A DNA stretch of 64,000 bases from Cellulophaga sp. L1A9 (GCF_009797025.1 NZ_CP047027.1:496001-560000); one strand, 5' to 3'. Counted from the first letter of the stretch, positions 9,316 through 18,844 are shown. Notes: a model not told the origin generated them from the letters alone. Numbers and translations: made by a program.

Positions 9316-10770
9316 ATGAAAAAAATAATATATATAGCATTTAGTCTGATATTTACTCTTTTCTCTTGTGAAAATGTAGATTTCGGAGATACTAATGAAA
9401 ACCCAAATGGCGCAAGTGAAGCCGATGCAGCTTCTTTACTAGCAGCAGCCATGTCACGCTACTCTACCTTAACCGGCAGAAATTACTTAACAAGACCTAC
9501 TCTTTATGTACAATATCAATCTCAAGTAACCTATACAGATGAAATGTTGTATAGTGAATCTGCTGCAGATTGGTACAGTTATTACGTACAGACATTATCT
9601 AATTTACAATTGGTAATCGATCTTAATTTAGACGAGGAAAATCACACAATTACTTTCTTAAATGAAGGAGATCCAGAAAATCAAATTGCGGTAGCCCAAA
9701 TTTTTCAAACTATAATTTTTAAGAGACTTACAGATACATACGGTGACATCCCGTATTCTGAAGCATTGGCCGATATTGACAATTTGACTCCTGCTTACGA
9801 CTCACAAAATGATATTTACGAAGGTATGATTTCAACTTTGAAAGAGTCTCGTGATATGATAGATGAAACTGGTGTTGGTCCAACTGGAGATATAATTTAT
9901 GATGGTGATGTGACAAAGTGGAAAAAATTAGCCAACTCTTTAATTCTTCAATTGTCATTGCAATTATCAAAGAAATACCCAAATGCATCAGAATATGCTG
10001 CAATTGAATTTAATGGTGCATTAAATGATGCAGCTGGGGTTATCGAAGAAATAAGTGATGAAGCTTGGTTTTATTACGATGAAAACTTTAACAACCCATG
10101 GTCTGCTCAAAGAACAACTGATTATTTTCTATCTTTAGAATTTACAAATGCTTTAAAAGGTCTAGGCACTACCTCAAATTCTTCATATGATTCTAGAATT
10201 GAAGTTTTTGCTAAGAGTCCAACTTTAGACGGAGTCGCTTATGGTTATTCTGATGGTTCAGGAGTGGGAAAAACTGGAATGTCTTCTTTAATTTGGAATT
10301 TGACTGCTCCTTTACAATTGATGACTTCATCATATACTTATCTTAACAGAGCTGATGCTGCTAATTTAGGTTGGACCTCTGAAAATTCAGCTTCACTCTT
10401 AGCATTAGGCATACAACAATCCTATGCCACTCTAGATGACCATTATGGAACCTCAATTAGTACTGAGTCAACTGCTTATAGCGCAGCAAGGGTTGTCGAT
10501 ATGTCAACTATTGGAGCAACTCAGGTGATTGCTGAAGAAAAATGGGTCTCTTTATTCCCAAGTGGTTTTGATGCTTGGTCTGAATGGAGAAGAACTGAAT
10601 ATCCTACACTAGTTCCTGCAACAGACTATCTTAATAGTGGAGTAATACCAAGAAGATATATTTACCCTACTGATGAATTTAGTTTAAATCCATCATCGTA
10701 TGCAAGTGGAGTTCAGAGCTTAGTTCCTGCAACAGACAATAACTCTTCAAAAATATGGTGGGATCAATAA
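9316..10770 (+). CDS. SusD/RagB-family nutrient-binding lipoprotein (SusD-like_2 type)
   Basis: A 484-residue surface lipoprotein that caps the SusC barrel and binds its ligand. The lipobox is near residue 18 (LIFTLFSC), followed by the D/E/N-rich export-type stretch ENVDFGDTNENPNG. The body has TPR-like helices such as QIFQTIIFKRLTDTYGDIPYSEAL and FNNPWSAQRTTDYF. The pattern fits the SusD-like_2 branch, in which LADIDNLTPAYDSQ-type segments are typical, and differs from the broken susD at 55495-56539. It is co-transcribed with susC and ends before a strong terminator. Confidence 0.92.
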   Translation: MKKIIYIAFSLIFTLFSCENVDFGDTNENPNGASEADAASLLAAAMSRYSTLTGRNYLTRPTLYVQYQSQVTYTDEMLYSESAADWYSYYVQTLSNLQLVIDLNLDEENHTITFLNEGDPENQIAVAQIFQTIIFKRLTDTYGDIPYSEALADIDNLTPAYDSQNDIYEGMISTLKESRDMIDETGVGPTGDIIYDGDVTKWKKLANSLILQLSLQLSKKYPNASEYAAIEFNGALNDAAGVIEEISDEAWFYYDENFNNPWSAQRTTDYFLSLEFTNALKGLGTTSNSSYDSRIEVFAKSPTLDGVAYGYSDGSGVGKTGMSSLIWNLTAPLQLMTSSYTYLNRADAANLGWTSENSASLLALGIQQSYATLDDHYGTSISTESTAYSAARVVDMSTIGATQVIAEEKWVSLFPSGFDAWSEWRRTEYPTLVPATDYLNSGVIPRRYIYPTDEFSLNPSSYASGVQSLVPATDNNSSKIWWDQ

Positions 10771-10814
10771 AAATTTAGTAAGGTTATAATTAGGCCCAAT
10801 AAATACCATCAATA

Positions 10815-10850
10815 AAAAAACAGCCATGATTTAATATCATGGCTGTTTTT
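10815..10850 (+). terminator. Intrinsic terminator after susD
   Basis: Long stem AAAAACAGCCATGAT / ATCATGGCTGTTTTT with loop TTAAT (10831-10835), flanked by A and T runs. The symmetry means it could also stop leftward transcription from the alpha/beta hydrolase gene. Confidence 0.9.
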
Positions 10851-10906
10851 CTTGTTTTAAATCTTATGTTTACAAAAAAAAAGCCTACTCGCTTAATAAT
10901 AGGAGA

Positions 10907-11686
10907 TTAAATCTTATTCAAATACCCAATTACGGTATCATTAAAAATTAAAGGTTGTTCTACGTTAACCACATGACCGCATTTTTCAACAACAAATAAT
11001 TCTGAGTTATCATGCGAAGCTACTATCTTTTCTATAGAAGGTAAAAACAAGTAGTCTTCTCTTCCCATTACATACAACGTAGGTATTTTAATATCTACCA
11101 TTCTAAAGAAACGTAAAAGCGGATTAATCTCTGAGGTGAGCTTAAACCAACGTATGAACTCTTTCTGGTATAATTTCTTCGCTTCTCTAACAAATAAGGA
11201 CCTAGACTCTTTATGGTTCTTATTTGGCATAATTATGAAGGCGAAAAACTTATACAGCCATAAATACGGCACAACCGATTTAAAAATAACACCTAAGCGT
11301 ATTAAAACCTGTGATCTTAGATTCAATTTCATGATTGCCCCTCCCATAATCATGCTCTCTACACGATTAGGATACTTTTCTGCTAAATTTCTAATTAAAA
11401 TAGTACCCAATGAGATACCCACAAAATGAGATTTCTCTATTTTCTCATGGTCTATAACATGTAAAATATCATCGGTAATAAAGTCAAAAGTATATTTATC
11501 ACTAAAAGCATCTTTTAAATGCACTTTTGAATTTCCGTGCCCTCTTAAATCTAAAAGTAAAACATTAAAATGTTTTCTAAATTCACGCACTTGCTTAAAC
11601 CAAATGGTTGAGCTCCCTCCTGCTCCATGAACAAAAGTCACCCATTTTGTAGAAGTTTTATGTTTGTGCTTGGTATAACTTAGCAA
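10907..11686 (-). CDS. Alpha/beta-fold hydrolase
   Basis: A 259-residue soluble hydrolase of the alpha/beta fold; substrate unknown. Visible motifs are the oxyanion-hole HGAGGSS (about residues 20-26), the nucleophile elbow GISLGT (Ser near 95), the acid in GREDYLF and the catalytic His in KCGHVVNVEQP near 240. There is no signal peptide. The start is TTG at 11686; in-frame upstream sequence has no ATG before a stop, and the next Met is far inside the fold, so TTG is the best choice. It converges with the susCD operon. Confidence 0.85.
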   Translation of the reverse strand: MLSYTKHKHKTSTKWVTFVHGAGGSSTIWFKQVREFRKHFNVLLLDLRGHGNSKVHLKDAFSDKYTFDFITDDILHVIDHEKIEKSHFVGISLGTILIRNLAEKYPNRVESMIMGGAIMKLNLRSQVLIRLGVIFKSVVPYLWLYKFFAFIIMPNKNHKESRSLFVREAKKLYQKEFIRWFKLTSEINPLLRFFRMVDIKIPTLYVMGREDYLFLPSIEKIVASHDNSELFVVEKCGHVVNVEQPLIFNDTVIGYLNKI

Positions 11687-11895
11687 TCGGTTCTTTTTTT
11701 GTAAATGTACTTAATTTTTTCAATAGAAAGAATTATCAGTATAACGGCTAAAAACTAAGTTTATTTAAAATCTTCATTAATTTAGAGAATCATTTACCGA
11801 TAAAATATAAATGACGATACAAAACACCTGATTTTTAGCTACATATAACGAATAGTAAACATCCACAACCTACTTTTCAACGTATATTTGATATA

Positions 11896-12108
11896 ATGAA
11901 AATAACGAGAGAAACTATGAATAATCAATACTGTAAAGTAGGTGCAGTTAAAGCATTAAATAAAGACGAATATTCTATTACAACATTAGAATATCTGTAT
12001 CAAAATTTTATTGAAAAAGCGAGCAATATCCAATATGCTAACACAAAATTGGGCGATTTTTTTGAGTCTAAGGCGCTAAAATTAGAAAAGCTATTAAACG
12101 AATTTTAA
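11896..12108 (+). CDS. Small hypothetical protein, 70 aa
   Basis: Not recognised. This 70-residue ORF has ordinary protein-like composition, with no signal peptide or TM segment and a mostly helical prediction (YLYQNFIEKASNIQYANTK, then KALKLEKLLNEF). Met7 is an alternative start. Its TAA stop directly abuts the stop of the convergent pyrF gene with no base between, and there is no terminator. It lies alone after about 200 bp of AT-rich sequence. It could be a small cytosolic adaptor or a chance ORF; I lean towards real. Confidence 0.5.
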   Translation: MKITRETMNNQYCKVGAVKALNKDEYSITTLEYLYQNFIEKASNIQYANTKLGDFFESKALKLEKLLNEF

Positions 12109-12930
12109 TTAGAACTTTTTTTCTAATTCAAGCTGCATTTGTTTTTGGAGCTCTTTCGCTTGCTGTTTTGCCGCTTGCGCAAAATCTTCATCCTTTGAAG
12201 CATAGATAATCCCTCTGGAAGAGTTTACCAGCAAACCAACCTCTGCCGTCATTCCATAGCTACAAACTTCAGATAGGCTACCTCCTTGTGCTCCTACCCC
12301 CGGTACTAATAAAAAACTATCAGGAACAATTTGTCGTATCTCTGTTAAAAAGCTTGCCTTAGTCGCACCAACCACATACATTAAATTTTGTGCGTTTTCG
12401 TACGTTTTAGACGTTTCTAAAACCTGTTCATAAAGTGGCTTACCATCTATTTGTTTGGTTTGAAAATCAAAAGCTCCTTCATTAGATGTTAAAGCCAACA
12501 AAATCGTGTGCTTGTCCTTAAAGGCCAAGAACGGCTCTACGGAATCTTTACCCATATAAGGGGCTACCGTGACAGAATCAAAGCCTAAATCTTCTAAGAA
12601 TGCCTTTGCATACATCGTAGAAGTATTCCCGATATCGCCTCGTTTAGCATCTGCAATGGTAAATATGTCAGGATATTTGTCGTTTAAATAACCGATTGTC
12701 TTTTCTAAAGCTTTCCAACCTTTAATGCCATACGCTTCATAAAATGCGGTATTAGGCTTATATGCAACACAAAATTCATGAGTAGCATCAATAATTGCTT
12801 TATTGAAAGCAAAAATTGGATCTTCTTCTTTTAACAAATGTGCTGGAATCTTGGCTAAATCTACGTCTAACCCAACACACAAAAATGATTGTTTTTTATG
12901 AATCTGTGCTACTAAATGTTCTGTGGTCAT
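12109..12930 (-). CDS. pyrF: Orotidine 5'-phosphate decarboxylase (type 2)
   Basis: Catalyses the last step of de novo UMP synthesis, decarboxylating OMP. The 273-residue length matches the longer type 2 subfamily. Near the N-terminus is [10 protein letters not shown], and the catalytic signature [11 protein letters not shown] lies near residue 95, supplying the Asp/Lys network. [11 protein letters not shown] and [11 protein letters not shown] form the phosphate-binding loops. It follows prfA by two bases and is clearly in one operon with it. Confidence 0.95.
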   Translation of the reverse strand: MTTEHLVAQIHKKQSFLCVGLDVDLAKIPAHLLKEEDPIFAFNKAIIDATHEFCVAYKPNTAFYEAYGIKGWKALEKTIGYLNDKYPDIFTIADAKRGDIGNTSTMYAKAFLEDLGFDSVTVAPYMGKDSVEPFLAFKDKHTILLALTSNEGAFDFQTKQIDGKPLYEQVLETSKTYENAQNLMYVVGATKASFLTEIRQIVPDSFLLVPGVGAQGGSLSEVCSYGMTAEVGLLVNSSRGIIYASKDEDFAQAAKQQAKELQKQMQLELEKKF

Positions 12931-12932
12931 TT

Positions 12933-14009
12933 CTAAAAAATTTCTGAAGCTTCTTTTAGTTTTTCAGTATTTTCAACAAGACTTAATTCGTCTATAATTC
13001 TTTGAATGTCCCCATTCATAATATTTTGCAAATCATATAAAGTAAGTCCTATTCTATGATCCGTAACTCTACCTTGAGAGTAGTTGTAGGTTCTAATTTT
13101 TGCAGAACGGTCACCACTACTTACTTGAGAATTACGTTTTGCAGCATCTTCTTCTTGCTTCTTTGCCAATTCTTGGTCATATAAACGAGAACGCAATACT
13201 TTAAAAGCTTTTTCCTTATTCTTATGCTGTGATTTCTGATCTTGACACTGTGCTACCAATCCAGATGGAATATGTGTTAAACGTACTGCAGAATAGGTAG
13301 TATTCACCGATTGTCCCCCTGGTCCTGAAGAACAGAAAAAATCTATACGAACATCTTTTGGTTCAATTTGAACATCAAAATCTTCCGCTTCTGGCAAAAC
13401 CATTACTGTAGCTGCACTAGTATGCACACGTCCTTGTGTTTCTGTTTGAGGAACACGCTGTACTCGGTGTACCCCTGCTTCAAATTTTAAGGTACCATAC
13501 ACATTATCACCAGTAACCTCAAATTGAATTTCTTTGTAACCACCACTAGTACCTTCACTTAAATCTATCACGTTAGTTTTCCAACCCTTAGATTCACAGT
13601 ATTTGGTATACATTCTAAATAAATCTCCTGCAAATATACTGGCTTCATCACCACCTGTACCTGCTCTAACCTCAACTACAACGTTTTTAGAATCTTCAGG
13701 ATCCTTTGGTATTAAAAGAACTTTTATCTCTTCTTCTAATTTAGGCAAACCAACTTTAGCTTCTTCTAACTGCATTTTGGCCATTTCTACCATTTCTGCG
13801 TCACTTCCGTCAGAAATAATTTCTTGCGCTTCCTCAATATTATTGGTGAACTCTATGTATATATCGCGCTTATCTACTAAGCTCTTAAGATCTTTATATT
13901 CTTTGTTTAACTCAACATATCGTTTTTGATCAGAAATTACATCAGGTTGAATAATCAAATCTGACACCTCATCAAAACGTTGTTTTACTATATTTAACTT
14001 ATCTAACAT
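12933..14009 (-). CDS. prfA: Peptide chain release factor 1
   Basis: Recognises UAA and UAG stop codons and triggers peptide release. I start at the ATG at 14009 ([12 protein letters not shown]), giving 358 residues, the standard RF1 length. A longer frame from 14051 would add 14 residues with no family counterpart. The GGQ peptidyl-hydrolysis motif lies in [14 protein letters not shown] near residue 228. The stop-codon recognition motif is PQT in [10 protein letters not shown], which identifies RF1 rather than RF2. It is upstream of pyrF, two bases apart. Confidence 0.96.
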   Translation of the reverse strand: MLDKLNIVKQRFDEVSDLIIQPDVISDQKRYVELNKEYKDLKSLVDKRDIYIEFTNNIEEAQEIISDGSDAEMVEMAKMQLEEAKVGLPKLEEEIKVLLIPKDPEDSKNVVVEVRAGTGGDEASIFAGDLFRMYTKYCESKGWKTNVIDLSEGTSGGYKEIQFEVTGDNVYGTLKFEAGVHRVQRVPQTETQGRVHTSAATVMVLPEAEDFDVQIEPKDVRIDFFCSSGPGGQSVNTTYSAVRLTHIPSGLVAQCQDQKSQHKNKEKAFKVLRSRLYDQELAKKQEEDAAKRNSQVSSGDRSAKIRTYNYSQGRVTDHRIGLTLYDLQNIMNGDIQRIIDELSLVENTEKLKEASEIF

Positions 14010-14151
14010 GACCGTGCTAACATTTTGTGCGAAATTACAATAAATTTGCACATTTAAACATATCTTAATTTTTCGATACCATCAATTTAAAAAATAATTA
14101 TCAAATAAATGTCCTTTTTAAAGTATCGATGAAGCAAAAAAAAAAATAAAA

Positions 14152-15423
14152 TTATCTTACAAAAGTAGTTCCAAACGTAAAAATATAAGAATTTAAGCCA
14201 TCACTCCGATCGTAATTACTAAAACGTAAATCGATGGTTTTTAGTCCAAATTTCAGCAATTTAGCATTGGTGAAAATATCTTTATACCGAATTCCTATTC
14301 CATATTGATGGGCATTAAATTCAGACAAATCATAATCTGAGGTATAGTAATCTAAATTAGATACCGCAGCCTCTTTTACATAAAAATAATCTGCAGCAGT
14401 CTGAGTATAATAGCGGTATGTTGGATATACTGTAAACAAGCTACTTATCTTAATTGGCAACTCAATACTAGCCGTATGCGATGTTACCCCCCAATCATCT
14501 GTATAAAAACGATAATAGCTTCTTAAAATCAAATAATCATTGATAAAGTAATTTAAACGCCCTCCTATTGGAATTTTAAAGCGTGTATCCGGTAATTGTT
14601 CTACATTATCTGCTAATTGAAAATCTTCAATAAAGAAATCTTCTTTATCCGCAAAATACACCCGCTGAAAAGGCGTACTCAACAAACCTTGTTGAGCTAC
14701 TAAATCTAAAAAAATGGAACCTTGCATGCGCTTACTTACTATTTGAGACAAGCCCAATGATAAAGAGTATGAGTTTCGAGTTTCTGATTCAAATGCTGTA
14801 AAACTAGGAGTATAAGTGCCATTCCCCGTTACCCGGTCATCAAAAAAACCATTACTTAATTCTATAGGGTATTGCGGGTTCCAAGCATCAAAATAAACCT
14901 TAGCACTCGCAGATATTTCTGTGTTTTTCTCATTAAAGAGTTGTGCATATCCTCCTCCAAGACCCACAGAGAAATAATCATACTCCGAAGATAAATATGC
15001 ATTTGCTGTCCAAATTTTATTTCGATCATCTGAACTGTGTTGGTAAGTAGGATTAATATGCGCTAAAACATCAGATTGTGATGCACCCGAAGAAGCTATA
15101 TAAGGACTTACACGTTCGTTTACACTACCGTCTAATGGATTAATATTACTTGAAGATGCGGATGAATATGCAGAAATACCTACATCTACGGTTAACACAT
15201 CATCATCATTTATTGGCAACCGAACAACAATTGTAGTCGTCACATCTGTCAATTCTTCAGAACCCTCTCCTCCAGAAACTGCAGCATGAGAACCATCTTG
15301 ACTGTAATAACTAAACAAAGCATCTACTTCTGTTGTTTCTAAAACACGTTTTTTATAAGAGGTCTCTTGTGCCTGAAGTGCCAAACCAAGAAAAACTAAA
15401 ATGATGGTTATTATTTTTTGCAT
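14152..15423 (-). CDS. DUF3570 outer-membrane beta-barrel protein
   Basis: A 423-residue protein with signal peptide (MQKIITIILVFLGLALQAQ) and alternating aromatic/polar beta-strands to the C-terminus (YIFTFGTTFVR), consistent with an outer-membrane barrel. The sequence fits DUF3570 (SYYSQDGSHAAVSGGEGSEEL, INDDDVLTVDVGISAYSSAS). Function is unknown. It is the last gene of a five-gene unit (Rieske, thioredoxin, ApbE, DUF4266, DUF3570), 28 bp after the DUF4266 gene. Its role is probably linked to the extracytoplasmic redox or flavin chemistry of those neighbours; this is inference from context. Confidence 0.85.
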   Translation of the reverse strand: MQKIITIILVFLGLALQAQETSYKKRVLETTEVDALFSYYSQDGSHAAVSGGEGSEELTDVTTTIVVRLPINDDDVLTVDVGISAYSSASSSNINPLDGSVNERVSPYIASSGASQSDVLAHINPTYQHSSDDRNKIWTANAYLSSEYDYFSVGLGGGYAQLFNEKNTEISASAKVYFDAWNPQYPIELSNGFFDDRVTGNGTYTPSFTAFESETRNSYSLSLGLSQIVSKRMQGSIFLDLVAQQGLLSTPFQRVYFADKEDFFIEDFQLADNVEQLPDTRFKIPIGGRLNYFINDYLILRSYYRFYTDDWGVTSHTASIELPIKISSLFTVYPTYRYYTQTAADYFYVKEAAVSNLDYYTSDYDLSEFNAHQYGIGIRYKDIFTNAKLLKFGLKTIDLRFSNYDRSDGLNSYIFTFGTTFVR

Positions 15424-15451
15424 TATACTTTTTAAAATTTAAATCCTTTAT

Positions 15452-15661
15452 TTAGTTACAACCGCAACCACCACCAGATTTACCGCCATTAGCACCCGCA
15501 GCTGCTTCACGATAAATTTGAAAATTAGTTTCAAACTGCTCTATGCTTTTTGCGGACAAAGCCATTTCTTCATCATTTAAATAAACCTTATCATATTCTT
15601 TTACCGCCACACAAGACGTTGCACTAAGTACTAGAATACATAACACTATACCCTTTCTCAT
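15452..15661 (-). CDS. DUF4266 small lipoprotein with C-terminal Cys-Gly-Cys
   Basis: A 69-residue lipoprotein matching DUF4266. The start is ATG at 15661 (MRKGIVLC); an upstream in-frame Met would add 12 residues that spoil the signal peptide. The lipobox is LSATSC, followed by VAVKEYDKVYLNDEEMAL. The tail is extremely Gly-rich and ends GGGCGCN, leaving two cysteines free after lipidation of the first. This tail could ligate a metal or cofactor or form a disulfide. It lies between the apbE and DUF3570 genes and moves with them, so it probably works with them in the periplasm or outer membrane. No enzymatic function can be assigned. Confidence 0.85.
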   Translation of the reverse strand: MRKGIVLCILVLSATSCVAVKEYDKVYLNDEEMALSAKSIEQFETNFQIYREAAAGANGGKSGGGCGCN

Positions 15662-15671
15662 AATTTTAAAA

Positions 15672-16664
15672 TTACGGATTATCAAATTTAATACCATTGC
15701 TTTTATAAATTTTATTCTGAGAATCTACTACAATTACCTCGGTATCTTTCAATTGATTAATTAGTGAAATACCCGTATCTATCCCCATTATAAAAACAGC
15801 GGTAGCTAAAGCATCACACAATTCTGCACTTTTAGAAAAAACAGAAACACTATTAATGCCTTTTGATGGATACCCCGTTCTTGGGTCTATTATATGAGAA
15901 TGTTTCTCACTATTTATTACAACATATTTTTCATAATTTCCTGAAGTTGCAATTGAAGACTCATCTAAAGGCATCCATGAAAATACCTTTTCCTTATCTA
16001 ATGGATTACTTATACCTACAATCCATTTTTCTCCTGTAGCCTGCCTTCCCCAAGTAGTTAAATCTCCTGAAGCATTTATTACACCTGCAAACACTTTTTT
16101 TGATAGCATTAATGCTTTTGCCTTATCTGCCGCATACCCTTTACCTAGTGCTCCAAAACCTATTTTCATACCTTCTTTCTTTAAAAAGACTGTTGAATTC
16201 TGTTTATCTAATAAGATGTTTTTATAGCCTACTTTAGCTATGGATGAAGTAATTTGTTTTGTTGTGGGTGCATGCCTCATTGTACCATCAAACTTCCAAA
16301 CTTTATCCATGGAAGCATATGAAATATCAAATGCTCCATCCGTAATTTCAGAAATTTTAATTGCTCGCTCTATTAAACTAAATAATTCTGAACTCACTTT
16401 AACAGGCTTTATTCCTGCATTTCTATTTATCTCTGAAGTTTCGGAATTTTCATCCCAAGAAGAAATAATTTTTTCTACCCTACTAATCTCGGCAACAGCA
16501 TCATCAATATTTTTTTGCGCTTCTGTTTCTGATTCCGCAACGATAGTAATGTCAAACCGAGAGCCCATAAGCTTCATGGTTTTTGCCAGTGTTACATATT
16601 TCTTTTCTTGACTATTCCCTAATATCGAAAAGAATATTAGAAAATATAGGGGGATGTTTTTCAA
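15672..16664 (-). CDS. apbE: FAD:protein FMN transferase (ApbE)
   Basis: Transfers FMN from FAD to Ser/Thr of exported proteins. It has 330 residues with a signal peptide (MKNIPLYFLIFFSILGNSQ). ApbE signatures are MGSRFDITI near 32, VINASGDLTTWG near 195, and HIIDPRTGYPSKGINSVSVF followed by ELCDALATAVFIMG near 260-290, which bind FAD and Mg. The start overlaps the thioredoxin gene stop by 4 bp, so the two are translationally coupled. No protein with an obvious FMN-bind domain lies in the window, so its acceptor is unknown. Confidence 0.95.
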   Translation of the reverse strand: MKNIPLYFLIFFSILGNSQEKKYVTLAKTMKLMGSRFDITIVAESETEAQKNIDDAVAEISRVEKIISSWDENSETSEINRNAGIKPVKVSSELFSLIERAIKISEITDGAFDISYASMDKVWKFDGTMRHAPTTKQITSSIAKVGYKNILLDKQNSTVFLKKEGMKIGFGALGKGYAADKAKALMLSKKVFAGVINASGDLTTWGRQATGEKWIVGISNPLDKEKVFSWMPLDESSIATSGNYEKYVVINSEKHSHIIDPRTGYPSKGINSVSVFSKSAELCDALATAVFIMGIDTGISLINQLKDTEVIVVDSQNKIYKSNGIKFDNP

Positions 16665-17095
16665 TCTAAAAATTCATTTAAGACCGAAATATACTCATTT
16701 GGACTCACTTTTTTGTACCCTGTTTCGCCTAAATTTTCACCTTTATCATTTAAAACCACAATAAGCGGAAAATATCCCTTAGCGTTGTATTTATCCGCTA
16801 ATATTTTATGCTGATTTTCTAATTCTGGTGCAAGCTTATTGGTTTTACGACGCGGAAAATCTGCTTTATACAATACATAATGCTTTTCTGCATATTTTTT
16901 AAACTCCTCTGACTGCCAGATATCACGGTCTAACTTTATACACGGAGCACACCAATCTGACCCTGCAAAAACCAACACAATAGGTTGATTATTTTTCTTT
17001 GAAAGCGCTTGTGCGTCTGCAAAAGATTTCTGCCAGTTTTGGGCATTGACCACCACTACACAAAAAAATATACTTAGAAAAAATAACTTTTTCAT
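16661..17095 (-). CDS. Periplasmic thioredoxin-fold protein
   Basis: A 144-residue exported thioredoxin-like protein. The signal peptide is MKKLFFLSIFFCVVVVNAQ. The redox motif WCAPC lies in AGSDWCAPCIKLDRDIW near residue 45-55, and YFPLIVVLNDKGENLGETGY carries the family cis-Pro region. It resembles the thioredoxin_7 (DUF255-like) group. It probably reduces disulfides of an envelope partner. Candidates are the cysteine-bearing DUF4266 lipoprotein or the Rieske protein next door. It overlaps apbE by 4 bp. Confidence 0.88.
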   Translation of the reverse strand: MKKLFFLSIFFCVVVVNAQNWQKSFADAQALSKKNNQPIVLVFAGSDWCAPCIKLDRDIWQSEEFKKYAEKHYVLYKADFPRRKTNKLAPELENQHKILADKYNAKGYFPLIVVLNDKGENLGETGYKKVSPNEYISVLNEFLD

Positions 17096-17107
17096 AATTC
17101 AAAAATA

Positions 17108-17614
17108 TTACGCCTCAAAAATACGCAACATATCATCCGCTAAAACTTCTGTTTGGTAAACCTTGAGAGGATTGCTAGTTATAGAATTTAAAGGAGTACC
17201 ATCTTGAGCAAATCTCGATCCATGGACATCGCATTCGTAAATACCATCATTGTCACTTACAAATGAGATGTTGGGATTATTCTCATGGCTACAATATTTA
17301 CTTGCTGCAACTAATTCTCCTTCTAAATTTCTAACAATGATAATATCGGTCTCTGTAAATTTCTCTTTCGATTTTACAAAAATAAATCCTCCATTACTTT
17401 GAAGATTAGACGAAGTACTCGCATTTAAATCTACCGTAATATCAACACTTGTTGGCTCCTCTTCTTCAGGGTCAACACCTATTGGCACCTCTCCCTCTTC
17501 TTCTGAAACTTGCTCCTCACTTTCACTATCAGAAGAACAACCGTGTAAACAAGAGAATGTTAGTGCAAAAGCTGCTCCAGCCCCAAGTGTTTTTAAAAAT
17601 GCTTTTCTTTCCAT
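17108..17614 (-). CDS. Rieske [2Fe-2S] domain protein, exported
   Basis: A 168-residue exported iron-sulfur protein. The N-terminus (MERKAFLKTLGAGAAFALTF, then SCLHGCSS) combines a lipoprotein-like signal with an RKxFLK start reminiscent of Tat signals. An acidic linker (residues 28-55, many E/D) follows. The Rieske ligands are CSH in KYCSHENNP and CDVH in YECDVHGSRF, giving C-x-H and C-x2-H. It should carry electrons outside the cytoplasmic membrane. It is the first gene of the unit with thioredoxin, apbE, DUF4266 and DUF3570. Confidence 0.9.
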   Translation of the reverse strand: MERKAFLKTLGAGAAFALTFSCLHGCSSDSESEEQVSEEEGEVPIGVDPEEEEPTSVDITVDLNASTSSNLQSNGGFIFVKSKEKFTETDIIIVRNLEGELVAASKYCSHENNPNISFVSDNDGIYECDVHGSRFAQDGTPLNSITSNPLKVYQTEVLADDMLRIFEA

Positions 17615-17665
17615 AATACTATTCCGTTTAATGACACAACGAAAAACTACTTCTAATCGTATGTA

Positions 17666-18844
17666 TTAGTACTCAAAAGTTCCGTTTTTACTTTTTATCG
17701 TCAATTTTTTTGTTGCACTCTCCTCTACTCTACCTACAATTCTCCCACGCACACCAAAAGAATCGGCTATCTGAATTAAATCTAGCGCAACGGCTTCATT
17801 TACATAAAACTCTAAACGATGGCCACAATTAAAAACCTGGTACATTTCTTTCCAATCGGTTTTAGATTGCTCTTGTATTAGGTTGAATAATGGTGGTACT
17901 TCAAAAAGGTTATCTTTTATAATATGAAGGTTATCAATAAAATGAAGAATCTTAGTTTGGGCTCCACCACTGCAGTGTACCATTCCGTGAATATCTTGGC
18001 TAGTATATTTCTCTAAAACTTTTTTCACTATTGGAGCATATGTACGTGTTGGTGACAATACCAACTTCCCTGCATCTAAAGGAGCATCTTTAACAGCATC
18101 TGTTAACTTCACCTTTCCAGAATACACTAAATCTTCAGGCACTTCTGCATCGTAACTTTCTGGATATTTATCTGCCAAGTATTTTGAAAACACATCATGA
18201 CGCGCGGAAGTTAATCCGTTACTTCCCATTCCTCCGTTGTATTCCGTTTCGTAATTGGCCTGACCAAAAGATTCTAAACCTACAATTACATCGCCTGCTT
18301 TTATATTTGCATTATCTATTACTTCACTTTTTTTAAGTCGCGCTGTAACTGTAGAATCCACAATAATAGTCCGCACTAAATCTCCTACATCAGCAGTTTC
18401 ACCACCTGTAGAATGTATAATTACTCCATGTTTTTTTAAATCTGAAATAAGTTCTTCTGTACCATTAATGATTGCAGACAATACTTCACCCGGAATTTTA
18501 TTCTTATTTCTCCCTATGGTAGAAGACAACATAATGTTATCCGTAGCCCCTACACAGATTAAGTCATCAATATTCATAATTAAGGCATCTTGAGCAATAC
18601 CTTTCCAAACCGATAGATCTCCAGTTTCTTTCCAGTACATATATGCTAATGAAGATTTTGTACCCGCTCCATCTGCATGCATTACCAAACAATATTCATC
18701 ATCATTCGTTAAATAATCCGGTACAATTTTACAGAATGCTTTTGGAAACAATCCTTTATCTATATTTTTTATAGCATTATGCACATCTTCCTTTGATGCT
18801 GAAACACCTCTTTTATTATACCTTTCGCTGTTTGATGAACTCAT
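17666..18844 (-). CDS. purM: Phosphoribosylformylglycinamidine cyclo-ligase (AIR synthetase)
   Basis: ATP-dependent ring closure of FGAM to aminoimidazole ribotide, the fifth step of purine synthesis. It has 392 residues, the longer Bacteroidota form. Family motifs are RYNKRGVSASKED near the N-terminus, MHADGAGTKSS near residue 55, ALIMNIDDLICVGA and GGETADVGDLVRT. The start is ATG at 18844, with a -7-like TATTTTTG (minus strand, 18868-18861) just upstream. It is separated from the Rieske gene by about 50 bp and from the GS gene by a terminator. Confidence 0.93.
   Translation of the reverse strand: MSSSNSERYNKRGVSASKEDVHNAIKNIDKGLFPKAFCKIVPDYLTNDDEYCLVMHADGAGTKSSLAYMYWKETGDLSVWKGIAQDALIMNIDDLICVGATDNIMLSSTIGRNKNKIPGEVLSAIINGTEELISDLKKHGVIIHSTGGETADVGDLVRTIIVDSTVTARLKKSEVIDNANIKAGDVIVGLESFGQANYETEYNGGMGSNGLTSARHDVFSKYLADKYPESYDAEVPEDLVYSGKVKLTDAVKDAPLDAGKLVLSPTRTYAPIVKKVLEKYTSQDIHGMVHCSGGAQTKILHFIDNLHIIKDNLFEVPPLFNLIQEQSKTDWKEMYQVFNCGHRLEFYVNEAVALDLIQIADSFGVRGRIVGRVEESATKKLTIKSKNGTFEY

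Noticed and set aside
16240..16611. 123-codon plus-strand frame opposite apbE
   Set aside because: Ser/Ile-rich composition typical of antisense shadows; apbE is well supported on the other strand.
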